Source: Streptomyces varsoviensis (GTDB lineage Bacteria; Actinomycetota; Actinomycetes; Streptomycetales; Streptomycetaceae). From it: 64,000 nt of DNA. The position numbers were made by a program, and so were the translations under genes. The stretch is taken from the NCBI RefSeq assembly GCF_000718635.1, contig NZ_JOBF01000021.1, positions 55,491-119,490 of the forward strand, in the 5' to 3' direction. Shown in pieces: positions 34,022 through 42,999 of this stretch (within the stretch, counting starts at the first letter, position 1; every line of letters begins with the position of its first letter). Below the pieces are notes generated by a model. The model was given only the letters and a program-made list of their open reading frames with translations, did no database searches and was not told the DNA's origin.

Positions 34022-34234
34022 CTAGAACAACGGCTGCTGACCGGGGATCGGAGGCTCCTCGGGGTCGAAGAGTTTGGGCGCCGCGGCCATGAGCGGGGCC
34101 ATGCGGCGGGAGCCGGGGCAGGAGATCAGCTCGAAGCTCGTACGGCGGCCGGGCGGGTCGTGGCGGGCGTAGCGGCCGCCGACTACGGCGATCTCGCGGG
34201 TGCAGACGGGGCAGGCGCGGCGGGGAGACGACAT
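34022..34234 (-). CDS. Small cysteine-containing protein
   Basis: A 70-residue protein starting at ATG 34234. It opens with RRACPVCTREIAVVGGRYARHDPPG, a CxxC with following His that suggests half of a zinc ribbon, then FELISCPGS and a Pro-rich end PPIPGQQPLF. The GGAG before the ATG is too close for ideal initiation, so the mRNA may be leaderless. Similar small proteins occur widely in Streptomyces; function unknown. Confidence 0.65.
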   Translation of the reverse strand: MSSPRRACPVCTREIAVVGGRYARHDPPGRRTSFELISCPGSRRMAPLMAAAPKLFDPEEPPIPGQQPLF

Positions 34235-34381
34235 GGCTCCAGTTTGACTCAGGCTGATCGCCCATCGGTCGGGATCGGCGCGTCCTGATCTGTGCCGGTC
34301 CGGTCCGGAGTGGACCAGACCGATTCGTATGTCTTCGTCTCCCCCCGCCCCAGACCCCCCAGACCCCCCACACCACCCCCG

Positions 34382-35602
34382 TCACTCCAGCTCCCCCGCC
34401 ACCAGCCCCCGGACCCGTTCCGCGAAGGCCCTGATCCCCGGCTGCCCGCCCCCCTCCACCGCGGCCTCCGCTGCCTCCATCGCCTCCGCCGCGTCCGCCA
34501 GGCCGCGAATGTCCTCCGGCCAGCGGCCGGTGGCCCGGCGACGGGAGCCGAGGCGTTCGAAGCCGCGGTCCACGAGGCCGCGGGCCGCGTCGGGGCGGTC
34601 GCGCCGTACGGCCTTGACGGCGGCGACCGCGTTGGCCAGGGCGCTCGCGGGGAGCGGCCACCCGCCGCCCGGCGGGGCCAGGGGCCCGGGCGGGGAGCCG
34701 GACTCGGCCCGTATCTCCAGGTCGAGGCGCCAGAACAGGGGCAGGTCGCGGAAGGTGAAGAACAGCAGCCGGCGGTCGGCGCGGGCGTGGAAGTCGGGGT
34801 CGCTGCGGGCGGGCAGCAGGAGGGGGTGGGCGGCGTGGACGACGGACGGGGCGGCGGCGACGCAGGCCGCGAAGTCCGCGTCGGGCACGGTCCATACGAG
34901 GTCGAAGTCGCTGAAACGATCCGCCGTGTCCGTGGCCAGGGAGCCGCGCAGGACGGCCGTGCGGGCTTGCGGGCAGTGGCCGGCCAGCGCGTCGACGATC
35001 CGGCGCAGGGCCTCGGCGAAGGCGAAGCCGCAGCGGTCGCCGATGGCCTCGTAGATGATCTCGACGGGTACGTGCGGCAGACCGGGCACGGGGATCTCGG
35101 CGGCGTCCAGGACGTATCGAGGCTGCCCGCCGCCCTCGGCCTGGGGGCCGTGCAGCCGCGCCCGCCCGTACGCGCCGCCCGGCGTGACGACCCAGTACGC
35201 GCTGGGCCGGAACAGCTCCGCCTCGTACAGCACGGTCCGGTCGAGCCGGGCGGCGATGCCGCGCCCCAGGTCAGGGCCGCCGGGCAGATCGGGCGCGCCC
35301 TCCCGGACGCGTATCTCCAGGTGCCAGGAGACGTCGCCGGTCACGGGCCGGTACGCGCACGCGACGGGGCGGGGCGGGGTGGTGTCGCCCTCGGCGGCCA
35401 CGACGGTCTCCGCCGCCGACACGCTGAAGCCCTCCGCGAGGGCGTCCGTCAGCCGCGCCAGGTCCAGCGCGCCGACGACGAAGAGGCCGTAGCCGTACGT
35501 ATAGCCGCCGGCTAAGCCGGCACCACCACCCGCGCTCGGACCACCGCCCCCGGCCCCGCCCCCACTTCCGGACCCGCTTCCGGCCCCGCCCCCGCCCGTC
35601 AC
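34382..35602 (-). CDS. Nucleotidyltransferase-fold protein
   Basis: A 406-residue protein. Its first 35 residues are Gly/Ser-rich and possibly not translated. The recognisable element is VLRGSLATDTADRFSDFDLVW at about residues 219-239: the GS...DxD motif of DNA-polymerase-beta type nucleotidyltransferases, with RADRRLLFFTFRDLPLFWRLDLEI supplying the third carboxylate strand. A helical C-terminal region follows. The family adenylylates antibiotics or tRNA or acts in signalling; the substrate is unknown. It and the Ere-like gene nearby both resemble families that include resistance enzymes. Confidence 0.75.
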   Translation of the reverse strand: MTGGGGAGSGSGSGGGAGGGGPSAGGGAGLAGGYTYGYGLFVVGALDLARLTDALAEGFSVSAAETVVAAEGDTTPPRPVACAYRPVTGDVSWHLEIRVREGAPDLPGGPDLGRGIAARLDRTVLYEAELFRPSAYWVVTPGGAYGRARLHGPQAEGGGQPRYVLDAAEIPVPGLPHVPVEIIYEAIGDRCGFAFAEALRRIVDALAGHCPQARTAVLRGSLATDTADRFSDFDLVWTVPDADFAACVAAAPSVVHAAHPLLLPARSDPDFHARADRRLLFFTFRDLPLFWRLDLEIRAESGSPPGPLAPPGGGWPLPASALANAVAAVKAVRRDRPDAARGLVDRGFERLGSRRRATGRWPEDIRGLADAAEAMEAAEAAVEGGGQPGIRAFAERVRGLVAGELE

Positions 35603-35744
35603 GTCAGCCGCCCTTCACCTCAGCCGTCCTGCGACGCCTCTCAGCACTCTTCACTCTTCAGCACCTAGCAGCGCGCCAGGTCCCTGATGGCCATCAAAGC
35701 TGTCAGGCCCTCAAGGCCCCTTCAACACCCCCGTCCCCTCCCCC

Positions 35745-37343
35745 TCAGAACGCGTCGGTCGGCACGTAGGCCCCCCACACCTCGCGCAGCGCGTCGCAGA
35801 CCTCGCCCACCGTCGCCTTCGCCCGCAGGGCGTCCTTCATCGGGTAGAGGACGTTGACCGAGCCGTCGTCGCTCTCGGCGGCCTTCTTCAGCTCGGCCAG
35901 CGCCGCGTCCACGGCCGGCTGGTCCCGTCCGGCGCGCAGCGCGGCCAGCCGGGCCGCCTGTTGGGCCTCGATGGCGGGGTCGACGCGCAGCGGCTCGTAC
36001 GGCTCCTCCTCTTCGGAGTCGGCGAGCTGGAAGCGGTTGACGCCGACGACGACGCGTTCGGCGCTGTCCGTCTCCTGCGCGATGCGGTACGCGTTGCGCT
36101 CGATCTCGTACTTCTGGAAGCCGTTCTCGATCGCGGCGACCGCGCCGCCCATGTCCTCGACCCGGGCCATCAGGTCGAGCGCGGCCTGCTCCACGCCATC
36201 GGTCATCGTCTCGACGACGTAGGAGCCCGCGAAGGGGTCGACGGTCGCGGTCACGTCGGTCTCGTAGGCCAGCACCTGCTGCGTGCGCAGGGCGAGCCGC
36301 GCCGACTTGTCGGTGGGCAGGGCGATGGCCTCGTCGAAGGAGTTGGTGTGCAGCGACTGCGTGCCGCCGAGCACCGCCGCGAGCCCCTGCACCGCCACCC
36401 GTACGAGGTTGACCTCGGGCTGCTGCGCGGTGAGCTGTACGCCCGCGGTCTGGGTGTGGAAGCGCAGCATCTGCGACTTGGGGTTCTTCGCGCCGAACTC
36501 CTCCCGCATGACCCGCGCCCAGATCCGGCGCGCGGCCCGGAACTTGGCGACCTCTTCGAGGATCGTGGTCCGCGAGACGAAGAAGAAGGAGAGCCGGGGC
36601 GCGAAGTCGTCCACGTCCATGCCGGCCGCCACGGCCGTACGCACGTACTCGATGCCGTCCGCGAGCGTGAAGGCGATCTCCTGCGCGGGCGAGGCCCCGG
36701 CCTCCGCCATGTGGTAGCCGGAGATCGAGATCGTGTTCCACTTCGGGATCTCGGCCTTGCAGTACTTGAAGATGTCCGCGATCAGCCGCAGCGAGGGCTT
36801 GGGCGGGAAGATGTACGTGCCGCGGGCGATGTACTCCTTGAGCACGTCGTTCTGGATCGTGCCGGTCAGTTGGTCCGCCCGTACGCCCTGCTCCTCGCCG
36901 ACGAGCTGGTAGAGGAGGAGCAGGAGGGCCGCCGGCGCGTTGATGGTCATCGAGGTGGAGACCTTGTCCAGCGGGATGCCGCCGAGCAGGGTCCGCATGT
37001 CCTCGATGGAGTCGATGGCGACGCCGACCTTGCCGACCTCGCCGCTCGCCAGCGGCGCGTCGGAGTCGTGGCCCATCTGCGTCGGCAGGTCGAAGGCGAC
37101 GGACAGGCCCGTGGTGCCGTTGGCGATGAGCTGCTGGTAACGGGCGTTGGACTCGGCGGCCGTGCCGAACCCCGCGTACTGGCGCATGGTCCACGGCCGG
37201 CCCGTATACATCGTCGGGTACACGCCGCGGGTGAAGGGGTACGCGCCCGGCTCGCCCAGTATGTCGGCCGCGTCCCAGTCGGCGAGTGCTTCCGGACCGT
37301 AGACCGGCTCGATGGGCAGACCGGACTCTGTCTCACGCGCCAT
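35745..37343 (-). CDS. Methylmalonyl-CoA mutase family, large chain without B12 domain
   Basis: A 532-residue (beta/alpha)8 mutase chain. It begins [20 protein letters not shown] and contains [20 protein letters not shown] (Tyr 46), [27 protein letters not shown] (Arg 186), [12 protein letters not shown] and [14 protein letters not shown]. Tyr and Arg at these places are those of methylmalonyl-CoA mutase; isobutyryl-CoA mutase has Phe and Gln. The B12-binding domain is absent, so a separate small subunit must be encoded outside the window. It rearranges a carbon skeleton on an acyl-CoA. GGGAGG lies before ATG 37343; the longer frame is repeat sequence. Confidence 0.92.
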   Translation of the reverse strand: MARETESGLPIEPVYGPEALADWDAADILGEPGAYPFTRGVYPTMYTGRPWTMRQYAGFGTAAESNARYQQLIANGTTGLSVAFDLPTQMGHDSDAPLASGEVGKVGVAIDSIEDMRTLLGGIPLDKVSTSMTINAPAALLLLLYQLVGEEQGVRADQLTGTIQNDVLKEYIARGTYIFPPKPSLRLIADIFKYCKAEIPKWNTISISGYHMAEAGASPAQEIAFTLADGIEYVRTAVAAGMDVDDFAPRLSFFFVSRTTILEEVAKFRAARRIWARVMREEFGAKNPKSQMLRFHTQTAGVQLTAQQPEVNLVRVAVQGLAAVLGGTQSLHTNSFDEAIALPTDKSARLALRTQQVLAYETDVTATVDPFAGSYVVETMTDGVEQAALDLMARVEDMGGAVAAIENGFQKYEIERNAYRIAQETDSAERVVVGVNRFQLADSEEEEPYEPLRVDPAIEAQQAARLAALRAGRDQPAVDAALAELKKAAESDDGSVNVLYPMKDALRAKATVGEVCDALREVWGAYVPTDAF

Positions 37344-37394
37344 GGGTTCTGTGCCTCCCGCTGAGTTGCCGAACAAAGCGAACACCGAGCACCG

Positions 37395-37520
37395 CGGGCG
37401 CCCGACGGTGCGGCCGCCGAGCGGTGCGGACGGCCGACGCCCCGGACGCCCGACGGCCCGGACGCCGGACGACGCGCGCGCCGAGCGATGCGGACGCCGG
37501 ACGGTACGGACGCCGGGGGC
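37395..37520. repeat. GGACGCC-type repeats upstream of the mutase gene
   Basis: Irregular units of cggacgccggacg type repeat five or more times, ending in the palindrome CCGGGGGCCCCCGG. This fills most of the 340-base gap between the mutase and the divergent L,D-transpeptidase gene; no riboswitch-like structure was recognised. Confidence 0.6.
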
Positions 37521-37682
37521 CCCCGGGTCCTCGGGCCCCCGCCGCGGACTGTAGCGGCGGCGGTACGAAGGGTGGAGCCGCACCGCCTGGGACCTTCCTC
37601 ACAGCCTGCCCACCGTCCGGGGCGGTGCCACCTCCGGGTGGGGTGAGGTTCGCCTCGCGGCGACCCTGGGAATCATCCAGCG

Positions 37683-38669
37683 GTGATGCAGCAGACAACT
37701 GTCGTACGCAGAGTGCTCGTCGCGGCAGGAGTGGCGGCGGGCGCGGTGGCGCTGACCGCCGGGTGCAAGGTGCAGACCGGGCCGGTCTCCGGCACCGCCT
37801 CGCAACCGGCCGGAGGCAGCAGCCACGCCCGTACGGACCAGCGCGCGGACGCCAAGGCCGGCACGGGCGTACAGCCGTGGCCGTCCTGGCCCGGCTCCGC
37901 CGGGCACGCCACTTCCTACGCCTCCTCCCACGCCCCCGGCCATGCCGCCCCCCGCGACCCCTCCCACGCCTCCTCCCACGCCTCCAGTCAGCGCCACACG
38001 CCACACCGGCCTCATAAGACCCACCCGGCGGCGCCCAAGGTCGTTCTCGCGCCGGGCGCGCACGGCGAGCGCGTGCGCGAGTTGCAGGCGCGGCTGCGCC
38101 GGCTCGGCCTCTTCGACGCCAATCCGACCGGCTATTACGGACCGCTGACCAAGAGTGCGGTGGCCGCCTTCCAGCGCGGGCACAGGCTGCACGCCACCGG
38201 CACGACCGACAGCGACACCTGGCACGCGCTGCGCTCCGCGACCGGCGGCCGGCCGCCGCAGGGGGAGCTCCACCCGCCGACCACCAAGCCGATCGACACG
38301 CCCGACCGCCGGTGCCGGACCGGGCGTGTGCTGTGCATCAGCAAGAAGAGTGACACGTTGGCCTGGATGGTTGACGGCAAGGTCGTCTCGGCCATGGACG
38401 TACGGTTCGGCTCGCACCACTCGCCGACGCGCGAGGGCACGTTCAAAGTGGCCTTCAAGAGCCGCCATCACGTGTCGACGATCTATCACTCGGCCATGCC
38501 GTACGCCATGTTCTTCAGCGGCGGCCAGGCCGTGCACTACTCCTCGGACTTCGCGGCCCGCGGCTACGCGGGCGCCTCGCACGGCTGCATCAACGTCCGG
38601 GACAAGGCGAAGATCGCGGCGCTGTTCGCGAAGGTCCACAAGGGCGACCGCGTCGTGGTCTACCGGTAG
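37683..38669 (+). CDS. L,D-transpeptidase lipoprotein with peptidoglycan-binding domain
   Basis: A 328-residue secreted protein. The signal VRRVLVAAGVAAGAVALTAGC ends in a lipobox cysteine at about 28. A His/Ser/Pro-rich linker (residues 45-115) precedes a PG_binding_1 domain (GAHGERVRELQARLRRLGLF to VAAFQRGHRLHATGTTD) and the YkuD catalytic domain, with GYAGASHGCINVRDKAK holding the catalytic Cys (about 302) and its His/Arg. It forms 3-3 peptidoglycan cross-links or anchors proteins. Start is GTG 37683 or ATG 37686. Confidence 0.93.
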   Translation: MMQQTTVVRRVLVAAGVAAGAVALTAGCKVQTGPVSGTASQPAGGSSHARTDQRADAKAGTGVQPWPSWPGSAGHATSYASSHAPGHAAPRDPSHASSHASSQRHTPHRPHKTHPAAPKVVLAPGAHGERVRELQARLRRLGLFDANPTGYYGPLTKSAVAAFQRGHRLHATGTTDSDTWHALRSATGGRPPQGELHPPTTKPIDTPDRRCRTGRVLCISKKSDTLAWMVDGKVVSAMDVRFGSHHSPTREGTFKVAFKSRHHVSTIYHSAMPYAMFFSGGQAVHYSSDFAARGYAGASHGCINVRDKAKIAALFAKVHKGDRVVVYR

Positions 38670-38978
38670 TCCGTTGGGGGCGGGCGCCTTACGTGCGCGG
38701 GGCTCGCGGCAGGGCGTGGAGCGCGCGGCAGGGCATGGCGGCGCAGTGCGAAGAGCAGCGCGGGCAGGGCCGGGGGAACGTGCCCCGCCCGCGCCGAATG
38801 CGCACTGGCCGTTGGTACGGGGGGAACCCCGGCCTCGTGCGCGGCCGATGACCAGTCGGCCTGCTTCATTCAGCGCCGGGCGGCCGAAAAACGTCACACC
38901 CCGTGGCATTCGGCGGCATCGGACCGGCTTCCGAGTGATTTTCGGCCCGGCCCGTCTCCCCGTTCTAGCCCGGCAGTG
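38670..38978. other. Intergenic stretch between convergent genes, nothing recognised
   Basis: About 309 bases between the transpeptidase and the His-rich membrane protein gene. The first part has gcgcggcagggc-type near-repeats (38700-38745). No coding frame, RNA gene or clear terminator is visible. Confidence 0.5.
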
Positions 38979-40430
38979 TCACGCGTTCGCCGGAGCCGCC
39001 ACGGGCTGACGGATCGAAGTGGCCGTGGTGATCGGGGCGCCGGGCTGGGCGGTCCGGAGCGGCGCGGCCATGGGTGGGGCGGAGGTATGGGTGGGGCCTG
39101 TGGGAGGCGACGGGTGGGTGGTGGGGCCGGGGTCGCCGCTACCAGTGCCACCGCCTGGCCCCGAGCCGTCGTCGTCACCCCCGCCGCCATCGCCGTCGCT
39201 CCCGCCGTGACCGCCATGACCACCGTGACCACCGTGACCGCCATGACCCGGGCCGCCACCGTGACCGGGTCCGCCACCGTGCCCTGGCCCGTCGCCATGG
39301 CCGGGGCCGCCGCCCGCGCCGCCGCCTTGGCCGCCGTCCCCAGGGTCGGAGCCGTCCGATCCACCCGAGCCCGCCGATCCTCCGGGCGGCCCCGTCGTCG
39401 GTCCCGGAGCGCCGGAGCCGCCGGGGCCCAGCACCCGCTCGCAGTGCTTGCGCGCCGCGGCCGGGCCGCCGGCGGCGCGTTCCAGCCGCCGCAGCCTCAC
39501 GTCCTCCAGCTCACCGCCCGGTCCGCGCTTGGCGGAGAGGTACGCGCGGCAGACCGCTTCGACCCACGCCCGGCCGGACTTGTCACCCTTGTCGCCCTTG
39601 CCGCCCTTGCTGTGGGCGCCGCCGTGCTGCGACTCGCCCTCGCCTTTTCCACCCTTCGACGGATCGGCGTCCCCGACTCCGTCCTCATTCCCGTCCTCGT
39701 CCCCGTTCCCGTGTTCGCCCCCGCGCCCATCCACCGACGGACCACCGCCCGGCGAGGCGGAGCGGCCCGGCGCGGTGCCGTACGGACCCGACGGGTACGG
39801 CGAGGGGTCCCCCGTGCTGAGTTCGAGGTCGGGCTGGGACGACTGGCCGCCGCCCGTGTCGTCGGCCGCCGAGACGCTGGTCGCGGGCCCCGGCTCGCCG
39901 CCGCCGTCGCTGAACGGCGCCGGGAGCATGCCCGTACCGGCCGCGACCGCCACCCCGCCCAGCGCGCAGCCCGCGAGGGCCAGGGCGAACGCCGCCTTCA
40001 GGGGCCGTCGCACGAAGGAGGGCCGCCGCCCGGCGAGCGCGCCGAGCCATACGGTCCGTACCGGCGCGGGCTGCTCGGCGCGCGCCGCCCGGAACGCGGC
40101 GAGCGCCCGCTCCTCGCCGGGCAGTGTGCCGTCCGGCGAGGCGGGCGCGGTCTCCGTCAGCTCGGCGACGGTGTCGGAGAGGGCGGCGGCGAGCCGGTCG
40201 GCGACGGCCCGCGCGTCGCTGCCGTGCTGTTCGCCCGTACCAGCGGAGTCCCCCGCGCCCGGCGCACCGCCGCCCGTACCACCGGTACCGCCCAGATCAT
40301 CGAAACGAGACGACGGATCATCGGCACCGACCGGTTTGTCGCCATGGAGGGGTTCGCCGCGCAGCAGCCGCTCCACGGCGTCGTCGTCCAGCCGGCCGTA
40401 CGGGTGGTCGTACGGGTGGTCGTCCGCCAT
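38979..40430 (-). CDS. Single-span membrane protein, probable partner of the ECF sigma factor, with His/Gly-rich tail
   Basis: A 483-residue protein whose ATG at 40430 shares a base with the sigma-factor stop (TGATG); AAGGA lies just upstream. The N-terminus (DDHPYDHPYGRLDDDAVERLL) and a helical segment (ARAVADRLAAALSDTVAELTE) are cytoplasmic; one span lies at about 143-166. Outside are low-complexity regions, a compact cysteine-bearing domain (AWVEAVCRAYLSAKRGPGG ... ARKHCERVLG) and a long GHGGGPGHGGHGG tract. Coupling to a sigma gene suggests an anti-sigma or regulatory role; no classical ZAS motif is seen. The His/Gly tract may bind metal. Confidence 0.75.
   Translation of the reverse strand: MADDHPYDHPYGRLDDDAVERLLRGEPLHGDKPVGADDPSSRFDDLGGTGGTGGGAPGAGDSAGTGEQHGSDARAVADRLAAALSDTVAELTETAPASPDGTLPGEERALAAFRAARAEQPAPVRTVWLGALAGRRPSFVRRPLKAAFALALAGCALGGVAVAAGTGMLPAPFSDGGGEPGPATSVSAADDTGGGQSSQPDLELSTGDPSPYPSGPYGTAPGRSASPGGGPSVDGRGGEHGNGDEDGNEDGVGDADPSKGGKGEGESQHGGAHSKGGKGDKGDKSGRAWVEAVCRAYLSAKRGPGGELEDVRLRRLERAAGGPAAARKHCERVLGPGGSGAPGPTTGPPGGSAGSGGSDGSDPGDGGQGGGAGGGPGHGDGPGHGGGPGHGGGPGHGGHGGHGGHGGHGGSDGDGGGGDDDGSGPGGGTGSGDPGPTTHPSPPTGPTHTSAPPMAAPLRTAQPGAPITTATSIRQPVAAPANA
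39196..39310. repeat. GGH/GPGH collagen-like repeats in the membrane protein gene
   Basis: Nine- to twelve-base units (ccaccgtga, ccatgaccg types on the plus strand) encode the tract of Gly-His repeats, about 12 histidines in 45 residues. The frame is kept throughout. Confidence 0.8.
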
Positions 40431-41095
40431 CACATGTCCTTCTGCGTACCGGAGCGCAATTGCGTCACACTTGCGGAAGCGCCCACCCCGGTGGGGGGCG
40501 TGTGCGCGCCCCGCCGCCGCGGCGGGTCCGTCCCCGACGACGCCTGTGACCCCGTCACCAGTTCCGCCAGCCGCCGCAGGCCCCGGTGCGCGGCGGTACG
40601 TACCGCTCCGGGCCGCTTCCCCAGCACCCCGGCGGCGCTCTTCGCGTCGAGGCCGACGACGACGCGCAGCACGACGGCCTCCGCCTGGTCGCGCGGGAGC
40701 TGGGCTATGAGCGCGAACGCGCGCCCGGTGCCGAGCGATTCCAGCGCCTCCCCCGCCGTGTCGGCGTCGGCGGCCCGGCCCTCCAGCTCGCTCTCGTCGC
40801 CGCCGATGGCGGGGCGGCGGCCGCGCAGCCGGATGTGGTCGAGGGCGCGGTTGCGGGCGATACGGGCCGCCCAGCCGCGGAACCGGTCGGCGTCGCCGCG
40901 GAACCGGCCGAGGTCGCGGGCGATCTGGAGCCATGCCTCGGAGGCGACGTCCTCCGCGTCGGGCTCGCCGACCAGCGTCCGCAGGTAGCCGAGCAGCCGG
41001 GGCTGAACGGAGCGGTAGACGGTTCTGAACGCCGTCTCGTCCCCGCCCTGGGCCGCGTACACGGCGGCGGTCAGCTCAGCGTCGTCCCCCAGCAC
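40430..41095 (-). CDS. ECF-type RNA polymerase sigma factor
   Basis: About 221 residues from GTG 41095 (AGGA seven bases upstream; GTG 41101 and 41113 are alternatives). Region 2 is FRTVYRSVQPRLLGYLRTLVG, EPDAEDVASEAWLQIARDL and FRGWAARIARNRALDHIR. Region 4 is LIAQLPRDQAEAVVLRVVVGL, SAAGVLGKRPGAVRTAAHRGLRRLAELV. The C-terminal 35 residues are basic and unusual. Its stop overlaps the next gene's start, so sigma factor and membrane partner are made together. It should direct transcription of an unknown stress regulon. Confidence 0.92.
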   Translation of the reverse strand: MLGDDAELTAAVYAAQGGDETAFRTVYRSVQPRLLGYLRTLVGEPDAEDVASEAWLQIARDLGRFRGDADRFRGWAARIARNRALDHIRLRGRRPAIGGDESELEGRAADADTAGEALESLGTGRAFALIAQLPRDQAEAVVLRVVVGLDAKSAAGVLGKRPGAVRTAAHRGLRRLAELVTGSQASSGTDPPRRRGAHTPPTGVGASASVTQLRSGTQKDM

Positions 41096-41130
41096 GCCCA
41101 CATCCTGCCCCACTCCGGTCGGCCCGCGGT

Positions 41131-42249
41131 TCAGTACCCCGCCGGGCCGGAGCCGTACGGGGGCTGCCGGCCCTGCTGCCCGTACGGACTCGCCTGCGGC
41201 GCCGGCGGGGGCGGGCTCTGCGGCGGGCCGGGGTGGCCGTGGCCACCGCCCGGGGCGGGGTAGCCGTAGCCGCCCTGCGCCGGAGGACCGGAGCCGCCGT
41301 GCGGGGCCGGGTACCCCGGATCGCCGTACGGCATGCCCGGCGCGCCCGGCATCGCCCCGGCGTACCCGGCGGGTCCCTGAGGGCCGGCCATGGCGCGCTG
41401 TTCCTGCATCGCGGTGAGGCGGCGGACGAGGAGGATCGCGAGGACGGCGGCGGCGAGCAGGACGAGGCAGGAGACGATGCTGGTGGCCAGCGCGTTCTGG
41501 AAGGCGTCGACCCGGCCGCGGACGTTGAGGACGGCGACGTGGGTGTCGATCATCCGGCCGCGTGCGACGGTGTACTGCATGGTGGTGGCCGAGTTGAGCA
41601 CGATGCCTACGATCCACACCACCCACCAGGCGCTGAGCAGGCCGCGCGGCGCGTACGGGCCGGCGGGCGAGCTGGCGCGCCAGATGTCGTTGGCGATCTG
41701 CTTGGGGAACCAGAGGTTCACCACCGGCGTGAACCAGGCGCCGGCGGCCCAGCCGCTGCCGTACCGGTGCTGACCGGGCGCGAACACCTCGGCGTTGAGC
41801 CGCGTCCGCCGGAACCACACCGCCCACACGATGCCGGTGGCCAACTGCGTCAGCGAGCCGAACAGCATCATGATCCGGAAGAAATCGTCCGCTCCGTCGA
41901 GGTCGGACTCGCTCACCCGGACCCCGTCGAGCGCGTCCGAGATGACGCCGTACTGCCCGGCCGCGGCGACGATCCGCAGCACCAGCACGACGATGGTGAC
42001 GCCCAGCAGCACCGTCACCGCGGTCGCGAGCCCGCGCCGCAGATCCACCCCACCGGCGGGCAACCGCGGCGCCGCGTAAGGGTACGGCGCGTAGGGAGGA
42101 GCGCCGGCGTACCCACCGGCCTGCTGATAGGGGCCCGGCTGCTGATAGCCCCCCGGCTGCTGGTACGCCCCTTGCTGATACGCGCCGCACGCGGCACAGC
42201 GGCCGTCCGGCCCCACGGCGACGGCGCGGCAGCTCCCGCACGGATGCAT
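41131..42249 (-). CDS. DUF4328 membrane protein
   Basis: A 372-residue protein. The N-terminus has a zinc-ribbon-like pair, PCGSCRAVAVGPDGRCAACG, then a Tyr/Gln/Pro/Gly linker (QQPGGYQQPGPYQQ). Four membrane spans follow, with the DUF4328 features VWAVWFRRTRLNAEVFAPG, GAWFTPVVNLWFPKQIANDIWRAS and WWVVWIVGIVLNSATTM. The C-terminal 90 residues are Pro/Gly/Tyr-rich. Function of DUF4328 is unknown. It lies 35 bases upstream of the sigma gene and may be in the same operon. Confidence 0.9.
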   Translation of the reverse strand: MHPCGSCRAVAVGPDGRCAACGAYQQGAYQQPGGYQQPGPYQQAGGYAGAPPYAPYPYAAPRLPAGGVDLRRGLATAVTVLLGVTIVVLVLRIVAAAGQYGVISDALDGVRVSESDLDGADDFFRIMMLFGSLTQLATGIVWAVWFRRTRLNAEVFAPGQHRYGSGWAAGAWFTPVVNLWFPKQIANDIWRASSPAGPYAPRGLLSAWWVVWIVGIVLNSATTMQYTVARGRMIDTHVAVLNVRGRVDAFQNALATSIVSCLVLLAAAVLAILLVRRLTAMQEQRAMAGPQGPAGYAGAMPGAPGMPYGDPGYPAPHGGSGPPAQGGYGYPAPGGGHGHPGPPQSPPPPAPQASPYGQQGRQPPYGSGPAGY

Positions 42250-42511
42250 CTTCGAGACCCCCAGGGAATGTGACCGCTGCGCCGGTCACGGGCGCGTGCT
42301 CAGCGAATATCGCGCCCACCGGCGCGGACCAGCACGTTACGGCCCCCCAACCACTCCCGTCCAGAGCCGCCCACCCCGCCCGCGCGACCCTGCGGGGTAA
42401 CGCTTTCGCCGCCCCCGACGCAGTAAGAGGTACGGGCCGCACCCACGCCCGTACCCGAACGGCGGCCGGGGCCTCTCCTGTGGGGGGTGGCGGCCCCGGC
42501 CGTCTCCCCTA

Positions 42512-42907
42512 TCAGCGCCCAGGAGCTGTTGCGGCGTCGAGACGAATCGCTTCGACGCACCACGGTGGGACGCGCAGGCGCGGCAGTATCCGAGGGTGGA
42601 AATGGGCGAGCATGATGCCCTCGGTCACCGGGATGCCGGCGGCGTCGCCGTCCCAGGAGGCGGTGAAGACCTCGATGTCGGCACGGCCGTTGCCTTGTTG
42701 CAGCGTGGCCAGAGAGCGCAGGTCGGGCAGGACGAGGCCGGCTTCTTCGTGCAGTTCGCGGGTGATGGCCTCGTACGGTGTCTCCCCGCTCTCCACTCGG
42801 CCGCCGAGGAAACTCCAGTGGCCGGGCCAGCAGATACCGTCGATGTTGTCGCGCAGGTGCAGCAGGTACGCGCCGTCGCTGTTGCGGATCGCCGCCGCCA
42901 CACCCAT
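42512..42907 (-). CDS. NUDIX hydrolase
   Basis: A 131-residue protein starting at ATG 42907, set by GAGGAGG. The NUDIX box is GGRVESGETPYEAITRELHEEAGL (Gx5Ex7REUXEEXGU), preceded by LHLRDNIDGICWPGHWSFLG. It hydrolyses a nucleoside diphosphate linked to another moiety; the substrate is not readable. It lies 92 bases downstream of the UDP-glucose dehydrogenase gene on the same strand, so a nucleotide-sugar substrate is an attractive guess only. Confidence 0.9.
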   Translation of the reverse strand: MGVAAAIRNSDGAYLLHLRDNIDGICWPGHWSFLGGRVESGETPYEAITRELHEEAGLVLPDLRSLATLQQGNGRADIEVFTASWDGDAAGIPVTEGIMLAHFHPRILPRLRVPPWCVEAIRLDAATAPGR

Positions 42908-42999
42908 GGGCCCTCCTCGGCTCATTGGTGTGCACGGTACGTGCCGTGGGCGGGGGCGGACGGGAATCGGCCGCTCGCGGTTCAGGTGTCGGCCGCTGG

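Noticed and set aside
37344..37682. Cobalamin riboswitch before the mutase gene
   Set aside because: The region is GGACGCC repeat sequence; no B12-box-like element (GCCACTG) was seen.
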